Positions 1 to 6,726 are shown, numbered from the stretch's first letter. The stretch: DNA of 6,990 nt from Pseudomonadota bacterium (GCA_030836925.1 JAUPLK010000082.1:1-6990), one strand, 5' to 3'. Notes: a model not told the origin generated them from the sequence alone. Made by a program: numbers and translations.

Positions 1-2336
1 ATTTCTCCTTTCAGCTGCGCGAGGCCAGGGGGCGACTGTTCGATCGCCAGTTCCGCGCCTCCGGCCTGGTGGCGAGCGCCGATGTCGGCTACGCATTCGA
101 TGAAGTGCAGGTCCTGGCCGGTGCCAACCGCCTGGATATCGACGGCATCTGGGGGCCCGCACTGTCCGGACAGTTCAGCATCGATGCGCCCGATCTGGCC
201 ACGCTCTGGCCGGGACTCGAGGGTTGGCTGCGCGGTACTGGCACGATCGGCGGAACGGCCGAGAAGCCGGGCTTCCAGCTTGTGCTGGATGGCGAAAAGC
301 TTGGCATCGGTGCGCTGCGCGTCGACGCCCTGCGCGCGCGCGGCGGGCTCGGTGCGCGCAATGCACTGGATCTCGATTTGACGGCCAGCGGAATTGCCGT
401 GACCGGGCAGCAGCTGGGTGACCTTGATGTGCTTGCCGGTGGCGTGCTCGATGCCCACACGCTGCGTATCGCGCTCGCGGGTGGCGAAGTCACGGTGGGT
501 CTGGAGGCCACCGGCATGCTCAAAGACGGTGTGCTCCGCGAGGAGTTCACGCAGGGCTTTGTCATTCTGCCCGGTGCGCAGCACTGGACGCTGCAGCAGG
601 CCGCGGTGTTGCGGCTTGCCGGTGCCGATATCCGCCTGGGCGCACACTGCTGGGGGCTCTCGACCGCACAGCTCTGCCTGACGGATAGCTGGACCGACAG
701 GCAGGGCATGGGTGGCGGCCTGCGTCTCAGCCGCTTTCCGCTGGCCAGTCTCGCCGCGTACCTCGGTACCGCGGTGGCGCTGGAGGGTACGGCCGCTGTG
801 GAAATCGATTTCCGGCAGTACCAGTCGGATGTGACCGGCACGCTGCAGGCCGGATTGCAGGATGCGGCATTCATCTACCGTACCGATGGCGACGGAGATG
901 ACATCACCGTACCGATCAGCGAATTCATGCTGGAAGCCAGCCTCACCGATGCGCAGCTCAGTTATTCGGGTCGGCTTGCGGCGGGCTTTGGCCTCTCGCT
1001 GGCTGCTGGCGGGGTGGTGGACGATCCCTTCGGCGCCGAGCCGGTGATCCGCGGTACCGTGGCCGGCGGCATCCCGGACCTGGTGCCGATCAGCCCCGTC
1101 ATCGAGCGCTTCATCGACATCGGCGACGTCCGCGGGCGCATCGAGTTGCGCGCCGGACTGTCCGGCAATCCGCGCCGCCCCGACATCAGCGGCGGGCTCG
1201 AGTTGATCGATGGGGCATTCAGCCTGCCTGCGGCTGGCGTGAAAGTGGACCGGATCGCGCTGGCGATACTCGGTCGCGAGGACGGTGCGGCGGTCATCAA
1301 GGGTGGCGCACGCTCCGGCAAGGGTCATGTCGGTGTGGACGGCACGGTACTGTGGCGCGACCGGTTGCTGCCCGAGGCCGAACTCACCATCCGCGGACGT
1401 GTCTTCGAAGTCATCAACCTGCCGAATGGCCTGGTGCAGGTTTCGCCAAACGTGCGCGTGGTCCTGCGCGAGCGCCGGTTCCTGGTGGGTGGGGAAGTGC
1501 TGGTGCCGCGTGCCGACATCAGGCTGAAGAAGATAGCGGAGAGTCCCGTGCGACCGTCGACCGACACGGTGGTGCACGGCCGCAGCAAGGTGGCCGTCGC
1601 GGAGGCACCGGCATTGTTTGCGCTCGATGGCCTGCGGGTGCAGCTCGGCGAGAAGGTCAGTTTCGAAGGCTTCGGCCTCAAGACCAGGCTCACTGGCGAG
1701 ATGAGCCTCGCGCATGCGCAGCTTGCCGGCCAGAACGGTGTCAGTGCCGACGGGGTCATCAAGCTCGAGGAGGGCAAGTTCGCCGCCTTCGGCCAGAAAC
1801 TCGATATCGACCGCGGCTCGCTGATGTTTGCCGGCGATGTGACTGATCCGGGCCTCGATGTGAAGGCCAGCCGGAAGATCAACTACGAAGGCAGCGAGAT
1901 CACCGTCGGTGTGCTGCTCTCGGGCACGCTGTCGCGCATCCTCACCCGCGTGTTTTCCGAGCCGGCGATGGGCGAGATGGATGCGCTGTCCTACCTGACC
2001 ACCGGCCGGCCCCTTTCGGCCGCAGGTGCCGGTGACCAGTACTCGGTGGCCAGCACGGCGGTGAGCCTCGGGCTCAATGGTGCCTTGCCGGTGGCGCAGA
2101 AGCTCGGCTCGGCACTCAGCGTCGACGAGATCGGCCTGGACACCACCAGCACCGGCAGCACAGCTGTCGTGGTCGGCGAGCAGCTTGGCGATGACCTGTA
2201 CATCCGCTACAGCTACGGCGTATTCGACAGCCTGGGCACCATATGGGTCACCTACAAGATCGGCCGCCGTCTCAGCATCGAGGCCAGCTCCGGCGAGGAG
2301 CAGGCGCTCGACCTGATTTATTCGGTCAACTGGTGA
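1..2336 (+). CDS. tamB: TamB, translocation and assembly module subunit (C-terminal part, 5' truncated)
   Basis: TamB is a long periplasmic beta-rich protein with an N-terminal inner-membrane anchor. It works with the outer-membrane protein TamA in autotransporter assembly and, as a bridge-like AsmA-type protein, in phospholipid movement to the outer membrane. The frame is open from base 3, so about 777 residues are visible and the N-terminus lies upstream; the internal GTG at 69 is not the start. The visible part is a run of short, glycine-rich alternating beta strands typical of the family. The conserved C-terminal TamB (DUF490) domain follows, including the signature SYLTTGRP at 1989-2012, a phase of small residues, and a strand-rich tail ending in DLIYSVNW before TGA. 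tamA would be expected upstream. The family call is firm; the exact role of this copy is inferred. Confidence 0.94.
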   Translation, partial: FSFQLREARGRLFDRQFRASGLVASADVGYAFDEVQVLAGANRLDIDGIWGPALSGQFSIDAPDLATLWPGLEGWLRGTGTIGGTAEKPGFQLVLDGEKLGIGALRVDALRARGGLGARNALDLDLTASGIAVTGQQLGDLDVLAGGVLDAHTLRIALAGGEVTVGLEATGMLKDGVLREEFTQGFVILPGAQHWTLQQAAVLRLAGADIRLGAHCWGLSTAQLCLTDSWTDRQGMGGGLRLSRFPLASLAAYLGTAVALEGTAAVEIDFRQYQSDVTGTLQAGLQDAAFIYRTDGDGDDITVPISEFMLEASLTDAQLSYSGRLAAGFGLSLAAGGVVDDPFGAEPVIRGTVAGGIPDLVPISPVIERFIDIGDVRGRIELRAGLSGNPRRPDISGGLELIDGAFSLPAAGVKVDRIALAILGREDGAAVIKGGARSGKGHVGVDGTVLWRDRLLPEAELTIRGRVFEVINLPNGLVQVSPNVRVVLRERRFLVGGEVLVPRADIRLKKIAESPVRPSTDTVVHGRSKVAVAEAPALFALDGLRVQLGEKVSFEGFGLKTRLTGEMSLAHAQLAGQNGVSADGVIKLEEGKFAAFGQKLDIDRGSLMFAGDVTDPGLDVKASRKINYEGSEITVGVLLSGTLSRILTRVFSEPAMGEMDALSYLTTGRPLSAAGAGDQYSVASTAVSLGLNGALPVAQKLGSALSVDEIGLDTTSTGSTAVVVGEQLGDDLYIRYSYGVFDSLGTIWVTYKIGRRLSIEASSGEEQALDLIYSVNW

Positions 2337-2991
2337 GTTCCGCGCGGACTTTGGCCATCAGTTTCTGGATGTCCTGACGCCGGCCTTCGTCGGCGGAGGC
2401 GCGACCGGGCCGCGGTGCTGCCTTGAGCGCCTTCTCCAGATGCTCCAGGGCGCCAGCGTAGTCGTCCTCGTCGTACAGGAACTCGGCATAGAAGTAGTTC
2501 GGGTCGATGCCATTCGGGTTGATCTGCAGCGCCTTGCGCAAATGCTCCCTGGCTTTCTTGTCGCTGCCGAAACCAACCGGGAAGCCCGGCACCTTGTGAT
2601 AGAGCGTGCCGAGGCTGGTATAGGCCGAGCCGTCAAGCGCGTTGGCATCGATGGCCAGTGCGGCTTCGAGTTTTTCCCGCGATTGTTTGGCCAGACCGAG
2701 TGCACCCAGCCCGCCCTTCACGCCGGCCGCAGTGCTCAGCACGATGCCTTCCCAGATCAGCGCCTCGGCGCGTTTCGGGTTCTGGCTGCTGAGGGCGGCG
2801 GCACGCACGATCAGCTTGTCGAAGGCAGCCTCCCGCTGAGGCTCGGCCGTGGTGTAGTTGGCAGTCGCCCAGTCGGTCTGTATGGCCAGCAGTTCGGCAT
2901 CGAAAGTCGCCGGTGCCGCGTGTGTGCTCAGGCTGATGCCAACCAGCACGGTGGCGAGGCCGGTGGATAGCAGACGGATCGTGTTGAACAT
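2326..2991 (-). CDS. Exported tetratricopeptide-repeat (TPR) protein, last gene of the operon
   Basis: This is a 221-residue protein of unknown function. The N-terminus is a Sec signal peptide: a short basic start (MFNTIR), a hydrophobic core at about residues 7-22, and a THA-A type signal peptidase I site near residues 23-26. No lipobox cysteine is seen, so a soluble periplasmic location is likely. The mature part is alpha-helical with TPR-like units, roughly at residues 85-130 and 135-195. The second has the pattern YAEFLYDEDDYAGALEHLEKAL, which fits a TPR helix pair; an insert containing GFPVGFGSDKKA lies before it. The start at 2991 is chosen because GAGGA sits 8 nt upstream and the signal peptide begins there; the frame stays open further upstream but runs antisense-like through the preceding gene. 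The gene follows the SDR gene by 11 nt. TPR proteins usually scaffold other proteins; the partner here is unknown. Confidence 0.86.
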   Translation of the reverse strand: MFNTIRLLSTGLATVLVGISLSTHAAPATFDAELLAIQTDWATANYTTAEPQREAAFDKLIVRAAALSSQNPKRAEALIWEGIVLSTAAGVKGGLGALGLAKQSREKLEAALAIDANALDGSAYTSLGTLYHKVPGFPVGFGSDKKAREHLRKALQINPNGIDPNYFYAEFLYDEDDYAGALEHLEKALKAAPRPGRASADEGRRQDIQKLMAKVRAELTS

Positions 2992-2999
2992 GGGGTTAT

Positions 3000-3004
3000 T
3001 CCTC
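3000..3004 (-). promoter_or_regulatory. Shine-Dalgarno of the TPR gene, overlapping the SDR stop codon
   Basis: On the minus strand GAGGA lies 8 nt before the ATG at 2991 and shares bases with the TGA of the upstream SDR gene (3003-3005). This fixes the short form of the TPR protein and suggests that ribosomes finishing the SDR gene can reinitiate here. Confidence 0.7.
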
Positions 3005-3827
3005 AGGCTGGTGGCGTGGCAGACGGTTTGATGGCGGCGTAACGCCGGATGATGGCGAGCTGTTTGATGATGGCCTTGTCGACCACACCGGGCAGTACGC
3101 CATTGATGCGGGCAAAAAGCTTTTCCGGCCAGCCCACCACCGTTTCGCTCGCTTCGGTTTCGAGAATCCGGCAGGCGGCTGCGGCCACGGTTGCGACCGG
3201 ATCCATGGCCACGCCGAGTTCGCCATTCATCTGTTCGACCTCGGCCGTGTTGATGCCGGTGCGGGTGGCGCGCGGTGCCAGATAGTGCACGCGCACCGTG
3301 CTGTCGCCGAGTTCCCGGCGCAACGCTTCGCTGAAGCCGCGCATGCCGAACTTGGTCGCCGAATACACGGCATAGCCCGGATAGCCGATGCTGCCGAATA
3401 CCGAGCCGGTGTTGAGGATATGTGCCGCGGGCTGGCGGCGCAGATGGGGCAACAGCAGGCGGCACAGGTGAATCGGTGCCTGCAGATTCACGGCCAGTGC
3501 CAGGTCGATGGCTTCGGGTGCCTGCTCATCGAGCAGGCGGAAGTGGCTGACGCCGGCATTGTTGATCAGCACGTTGATGCCGCCGTGAAAATGCTGCGCC
3601 TGTGCGCTGACCAGTGCCCGGTCGTCGGCGCGTGTCAGGTTGGCAGCCAGGGTTGCGACCCGGTCGCCGTATTGCGCCAGCCGCTCGCTGACGAAGTGCT
3701 GCAAGGCCACTTCATTCATGTCGACCAGCAGTACCGAAGCGCCTTTGGCCAGCAGCGCCTCGCCTATCGCGCCGCCGATGCCGCCGGCGCCGCCAGTGAG
3801 CAGTACGCGCGCTGTCCCGAGATCCAT
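3003..3827 (-). CDS. Short-chain dehydrogenase/reductase (classical SDR)
   Basis: This is a 274-residue NAD(P)-dependent oxidoreductase with a Rossmann fold, presumably acting in the cytosol on a carbonyl/hydroxyl pair. Numbered from the ATG at 3827, the cofactor motif TGGAGGIG is at residues 11-18, an acidic Asp at 36 ends strand beta2 (usually favouring NAD(H) over NADP(H)), NNAG is at 89-92, and the catalytic residues are Asn114, Ser142, Tyr155 and Lys159 (YSATK). All catalytic residues are present. The loop after beta6, usually PG, reads APRATRTG here, so the glycine is replaced by arginine. The C-terminal 35 residues are basic and amphipathic, possibly a membrane- or partner-contacting tail. 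ATG 3827 is preferred to the in-frame TTG at 3833 because GAGGAG sits 8 nt before the ATG and only 2 nt before the TTG. The substrate cannot be read from the sequence; the context suggests an acyl-derived intermediate. Confidence 0.93.
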   Translation of the reverse strand: MDLGTARVLLTGGAGGIGGAIGEALLAKGASVLLVDMNEVALQHFVSERLAQYGDRVATLAANLTRADDRALVSAQAQHFHGGINVLINNAGVSHFRLLDEQAPEAIDLALAVNLQAPIHLCRLLLPHLRRQPAAHILNTGSVFGSIGYPGYAVYSATKFGMRGFSEALRRELGDSTVRVHYLAPRATRTGINTAEVEQMNGELGVAMDPVATVAAAACRILETEASETVVGWPEKLFARINGVLPGVVDKAIIKQLAIIRRYAAIKPSATPPA

Positions 3828-3835
3828 CTGCAAGT

Positions 3836-3841
3836 CTCCTC
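3836..3841 (-). promoter_or_regulatory. Shine-Dalgarno GAGGAG of the SDR gene
   Basis: A near-ideal GAGGAG lies 8 nt upstream of the ATG at 3827, within the 31-nt gap after the HDO gene. It decides against the TTG at 3833 as start. It also indicates that the SDR is translated independently, unlike the coupled genes before it. Confidence 0.75.
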
Positions 3842-3858
3842 AGTCGTGGCCAGGTGGT

Positions 3859-4545
3859 CTAGCCGGCGTTTCTGTCGATGCCGCGGAACATGTGGCCGTA
3901 GAGCCAGTAGATGGCTTTTGCACAACGTACCACGGCAGCCCGGTCGTCCGGCTCGCTGAGCCCGTTGAGGATGGTGGCGAGATCCTGCACATGTTCCTGG
4001 TCGAGCGTGCCGTGACTGCGCAGATAGCTGAAGGCCCTGTCGGGCAGGACCAGTGCATTTTGTATCGCATCCGCACCGCGCAGTGCGAGCGCTGCGCTGC
4101 TGCCTTCGAGCACGAAGACCATGCCGAAAAAGCCGATCGGATTGCCGCGCATGATGGTGTCCCAGGCGTAGGCGACCATCGCCTCGGTCTCGACATTGGG
4201 TGCCGAGCGGGCTGCGGCGTGCCGGTCGCCGCCGGCCGCTTCGATGTCGTTGAGGATCCAGTCGTCGTGGCCGGTTTCCTCTTCCAGGTAGTGCAGGACA
4301 TTGCCGAGCAGCCCCGCGTGGCGCTCCGGCAGCCGGCTGCCAAGGGCCATCAGCAGCGGCATGGTGTGCCGTACGTGATGCCAGGCCTGGCCGAGAAACG
4401 CGAGGTACTGGGCGTGGCTGATCTTGCCGGCGAAGGCCGCATTGATGATCGGTGCCGAGAGCAGAAAATCCCGGTCGTTCATGGTGATGACTTGCAGCTC
4501 GTCGTAGAAGGACGGCTGTGCGGTGTGCGGTCTGGCTTTGCTCAT
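3859..4545 (-). CDS. Haem-oxygenase-like di-iron oxidase/oxygenase family protein (iron-containing redox enzyme, TenA/CADD/UndA-like fold)
   Basis: This is a 228-residue, all-helical protein of the haem-oxygenase-like di-metal (HDO) superfamily. Characterised members use a di-iron centre for oxidative cleavage or N-oxygenation of small molecules, such as fatty acid to alkene by UndA, or act in para-aminobenzoate synthesis (CADD). Visible motifs are WHHVRHTMPLL at residues 55-65, LEEETGH with Glu89/Glu90 and His93, Glu147 in FVLEGSS, and His178-x3-Asp182-x2-His185 in SHGTLDQEHV. The last triad has the spacing of the HDO metal ligands, so the metal site looks complete. The length fits the family. 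The ATG at 4545 overlaps the ligase stop in TGATG, and AGAGG lies 10 nt upstream; these fix the start although the frame is open further upstream. The stop is TAG at 3859-3861. The reaction is unknown: oxygenation or C-C cleavage of the ligase product is inference. A thiamin-type TenA role is less likely given this carboxylate/histidine set and these neighbours. Confidence 0.85.
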   Translation of the reverse strand: MSKARPHTAQPSFYDELQVITMNDRDFLLSAPIINAAFAGKISHAQYLAFLGQAWHHVRHTMPLLMALGSRLPERHAGLLGNVLHYLEEETGHDDWILNDIEAAGGDRHAAARSAPNVETEAMVAYAWDTIMRGNPIGFFGMVFVLEGSSAALALRGADAIQNALVLPDRAFSYLRSHGTLDQEHVQDLATILNGLSEPDDRAAVVRCAKAIYWLYGHMFRGIDRNAG

Positions 4546-4547
4546 CA
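4543..4547 (-). other. TGATG stop/start overlap, ligase to HDO gene
   Basis: The ligase stop TGA (4545-4547) and the HDO start ATG (4543-4545) share one base. This arrangement commonly gives translational coupling and supports both start choices. Confidence 0.85.
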
Positions 4548-6035
4548 GCTGGTGGCCTCTGTTGCGGTCGTCTCCGGATACAGGGACTCCAGCGTCTCGG
4601 CATGGAGTTCCAGGATGTGTGCCCGTCGCGGGCGGCCATTGGCCGTGAGCAGGCCATTGGCAAAAGTGAAGGGCGCATCGACCACGGCCCACCGTCGCAG
4701 TTGGGCGTAGTCGGGCAGCCGGGCGTTGACCCGGGCGACAGCGGCGGCAATCTGTTCGCTGCCAGCAGCGCCGGCCGGACTGATCAGCGCGCCCAGATAC
4801 GGCCGTGCTTCACCACAGACCACCGCCATGCCGATGGCGGCTTCGGTTTGCAGTTCGCGCTCGACCCATTCCGGCGAAATATTCCGTCCCAGGCTGGTGA
4901 TGATCAGGTTCTTGAGACGACCGCGGACGTAGACGAAACCATCCGCATCGATCTCGCCCAGATCGCCGGTGGCAATTTCGCCACGTGCAGCGCCCGGCGG
5001 AGCAGCGTCGCCCAGATAGCCCGACATCAGCGGCCCGCTGACCAGGATCTGCTGCTGCCCGTCGAGCCGTACGCGGACATGCGGCAGGGGCCGGCCAACA
5101 CTGCCGCGGCGTTGCGCCGTCGCCGTGTTGACGCAGACCACGGAGCCGCACTCGCTGAGCCCGTAGCCCTCGAAGACCGGCAGGCCGAGTCGCGCGGCGC
5201 TGGCCAGCAGTTCAGGCGCCACGCTCGCGCCGCCCACGGCAATGAAGCGCAGGCTGGCCGGCGGTTGCCAGCCCTTTTGTGCCGCCATTACCAGCACGCG
5301 CAGCAGTTCGGGAACCAGGATCAGGCTGGACGGAGCGTGTGCGCTGATCGTTGCGAGCAGCTTCTGCGGCTCCAGCCCGCCATAACTCATGCCGGTAGTG
5401 GTCAGTGAAGGAATGATGCAGCTGGCACCGCTGCGCAGTGCCGCATGGATACCGCCAACGTTCTCCAGCAAAGTCGCCAGCGGCAACAGGCACAGATGTC
5501 GTGTCAGCCCGAGGTCGGCAGTTGCCTCGGCCAGTGAGGTGGCCACCGATTCCAGGCTCGGTGCCGACAGGCAGACGCCCTTCGGCGTCGCGGTGCTGCC
5601 CGAGGTGTAGGTGATCTTGAGCGTGCCGGGCGGTATCGGCTGCGGTGATGGTGAGCCGTGCCGCCGAAACAGATGCAGTCCGGTCTGCGGCGAGATACCC
5701 GCCGGCACAAAATCCGCGGCGAGCTGCATGGCGCGTTCCGGCTGGTCGGTCAGCAGCGTGTCGATGCCGGCATCGCGGATGGCATGTTGCAGCTGTGCCG
5801 GGCTGAAGAAGCCCGGCAGTGGCACATTGAGCAGGCCGGCCTGGTGCAGGCCGAGATCAGTCAGGGCCCAGCCGCAGCCGTTGTCGGCCAGCAGCGCGAA
5901 GCGGCTGCCGCCCGACTGTCGCAACCAGGCCTGTTCCGCAGCGAGCAGGGGCCCGAGTGCGGCGTAGCTGATCAGGCGTTGCTCATCGGCCAGGGCGACG
6001 CGGGCGGATGTTGCTGCCGCCGGTGGATACATCAT
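4545..6035 (-). CDS. AMP-forming acyl-acid ligase (ANL superfamily, long-chain acyl-CoA synthetase-like)
   Basis: This is a 496-residue cytosolic adenylating enzyme expected to activate a carboxylic acid as acyl-AMP and pass it to CoA or another acceptor. Numbered from the TTG at 6038 (subtract 1 for the preferred ATG): the A3/P-loop YTSGSTATPKG is at 144-154, A5 YGLSEC at 292-297, A7 TGD at 357-359, and the A8 hinge GRLKNLIITSLGRNISPEW at 373-391. The large N-domain and small C-domain are both present, but the protein is shorter than typical 550-650-residue fatty acyl-CoA synthetases. The A10 region reads LTANGRPRR at 464-472, with Arg469 where the catalytic lysine is expected. The preferred start is the ATG at 6035, whose A is shared with the upstream TGA (TGATG); a second ATG follows at 6032, and there is no good Shine-Dalgarno, consistent with translational coupling. 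The ending overlaps the HDO gene start in the same way. The substrate is unknown; a fatty or aryl acid is plausible. Confidence 0.93.
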   Translation of the reverse strand: MMYPPAAATSARVALADEQRLISYAALGPLLAAEQAWLRQSGGSRFALLADNGCGWALTDLGLHQAGLLNVPLPGFFSPAQLQHAIRDAGIDTLLTDQPERAMQLAADFVPAGISPQTGLHLFRRHGSPSPQPIPPGTLKITYTSGSTATPKGVCLSAPSLESVATSLAEATADLGLTRHLCLLPLATLLENVGGIHAALRSGASCIIPSLTTTGMSYGGLEPQKLLATISAHAPSSLILVPELLRVLVMAAQKGWQPPASLRFIAVGGASVAPELLASAARLGLPVFEGYGLSECGSVVCVNTATAQRRGSVGRPLPHVRVRLDGQQQILVSGPLMSGYLGDAAPPGAARGEIATGDLGEIDADGFVYVRGRLKNLIITSLGRNISPEWVERELQTEAAIGMAVVCGEARPYLGALISPAGAAGSEQIAAAVARVNARLPDYAQLRRWAVVDAPFTFANGLLTANGRPRRAHILELHAETLESLYPETTATEATS

Positions 6036-6037
6036 CA
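6033..6037 (-). other. TGATG stop/start overlap, hemolysin-family gene to ligase gene
   Basis: The hemolysin-family stop TGA (6035-6037) and the ligase start ATG (6033-6035) share one base, followed by a second ATG at 6032. Upstream bases show no purine-rich Shine-Dalgarno, so the ligase probably depends on ribosomes arriving from the upstream gene. Confidence 0.8.
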
Positions 6038-6628
6038 ATGGCGGACGCGGTGGCGTGGCGAGAGATGCAGGCCATCGGGCAGATAGCCCGCCATCACGCG
6101 CGGGTCATTGCGGTAGTAGCTGCCCCAGGCGTCATTGCCGGTGCTTACCTTGCCGTGATCGGCGACGGCCAGCTCGATCAGTTCTGCGCCCACGCTCTGC
6201 AGTACGTCCCGCACCAGGCCCGTGGCCGTGAAGATGGCCCAGGTATAACCGCGATCCAGCAGGTAGCGCGGCAGCAGGCTGACCAGATGCCGTGCCTGCC
6301 GGCAGCCGTTGCTGGCGAGGTTGCCGATCTCGATGATCTCCCGGCGCGCCACCGGCTGGCCGAGTCTTGCGCTCAGCAATGCCTCTACCGGCTCATCCAG
6401 ATATTGTTCCAGAAACAGGCGCTCCTGCCGGGCTGGCCGGCAGCCGGCCACGGCCCGCAGTTCGCCGCTGGCATTGTGCATGCCCAGCAGATCGGGCATG
6501 AACGAGTGAATCTGCGCGCCATGCTTGTCCTGGAAGGCGTGGGCGACAAATGACTCCAGTTCGCCACGCAGTGCTGCACCACGGGGTGCCTGCTGCAGGC
6601 TAAACGGGCTGGTGGGGGTGTGTTCCAT
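6035..6628 (-). CDS. Thermostable hemolysin family protein (T_hemolysin; GNAT-like acyltransferase features), first gene of the operon
   Basis: This is a 197-residue protein matching the thermostable hemolysin (delta-VPH) family, named after a Vibrio protein. Seen motifs, numbered from ATG 6628, are RLFLEQYLDEPVEALL at 70-85, the hallmark REIIEIGNLAS at 96-106, the helix GCRQARHLVSLLP at 108-120, TWAIFTATGLVRDVL at 129-143, and the C-terminal WGSYYRNDPRVMAG at 168-181. No signal peptide or membrane segment is visible, which argues against a secreted pore-former. The strand-loop-helix order around EIGNLAS and the ATG-L segment resembles an N-acyltransferase (GNAT) fold; I infer, without proof, that it transfers an acyl group made by the adjacent ligase. 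Two starts are possible: ATG 6628 (GGA about 10 nt upstream) and ATG 6643 (adds five residues, AAGG directly abutting). I prefer 6628. The frame stays open to 6841, but that stretch runs through the divergent gene and is not believed. Confidence 0.85.
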   Translation of the reverse strand: MEHTPTSPFSLQQAPRGAALRGELESFVAHAFQDKHGAQIHSFMPDLLGMHNASGELRAVAGCRPARQERLFLEQYLDEPVEALLSARLGQPVARREIIEIGNLASNGCRQARHLVSLLPRYLLDRGYTWAIFTATGLVRDVLQSVGAELIELAVADHGKVSTGNDAWGSYYRNDPRVMAGYLPDGLHLSPRHRVRH

Positions 6629-6693
6629 TGGCAAGTGATCCATCCTTGGCGTGAATTGGCTCGTCTGCAGCCTCTGACGGTGGCTGCGCTGAA

Positions 6694-6726
6694 AATCAAT
6701 CGCCGGCGGCCAAGCGCCGATTGATT
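6694..6726. repeat. Imperfect palindrome (possible operator or hairpin)
   Basis: AATCAATC at 6694-6701 pairs exactly with GATTGATT at 6719-6726. Inside, GGCG (6705-6708) pairs with CGCC (6715-6718), leaving a 3-nt bulge (GCC) on one side and a 6-nt loop. As DNA this is an 8-bp dyad with arm centres about 25 bp apart, suited to a dimeric regulator. As RNA it is a 12-bp stem. On the minus strand it is followed by a short T run (ATTTTC), too weak for a confident terminator or attenuator. Confidence 0.6.

Noticed and set aside
69..71. GTG at 69 as start of the tamB gene
   Set aside because: The frame is open and TamB-like upstream to the window edge, and full TamB is far longer, so the gene is truncated by the window.
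89..874. 261-codon minus-strand open frame opposite tamB
   Set aside because: The composition is Ser/Arg/Pro-rich shadow sequence without domains, and tamB on the other strand is clearly coding.
2992..3465. N-terminal extension of the TPR gene frame up to 3465
   Set aside because: The extension reads through the SDR gene in another frame and is low-quality sequence; a signal peptide and Shine-Dalgarno begin at 2991.
4546..4692. Upstream extension of the HDO frame
   Set aside because: It overlaps the conserved C-terminus of the ligase, and the TGATG junction at 4545 gives a natural start.
3640..4710. 356-codon plus-strand open frame (and similar ones at 3285-3959, 2440-2970 and 4518-5408)
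   Set aside because: They lie antisense to well-supported SDR, HDO, ligase and TPR genes, have no family motifs, and arise from the high G/C third-position bias of the real genes.
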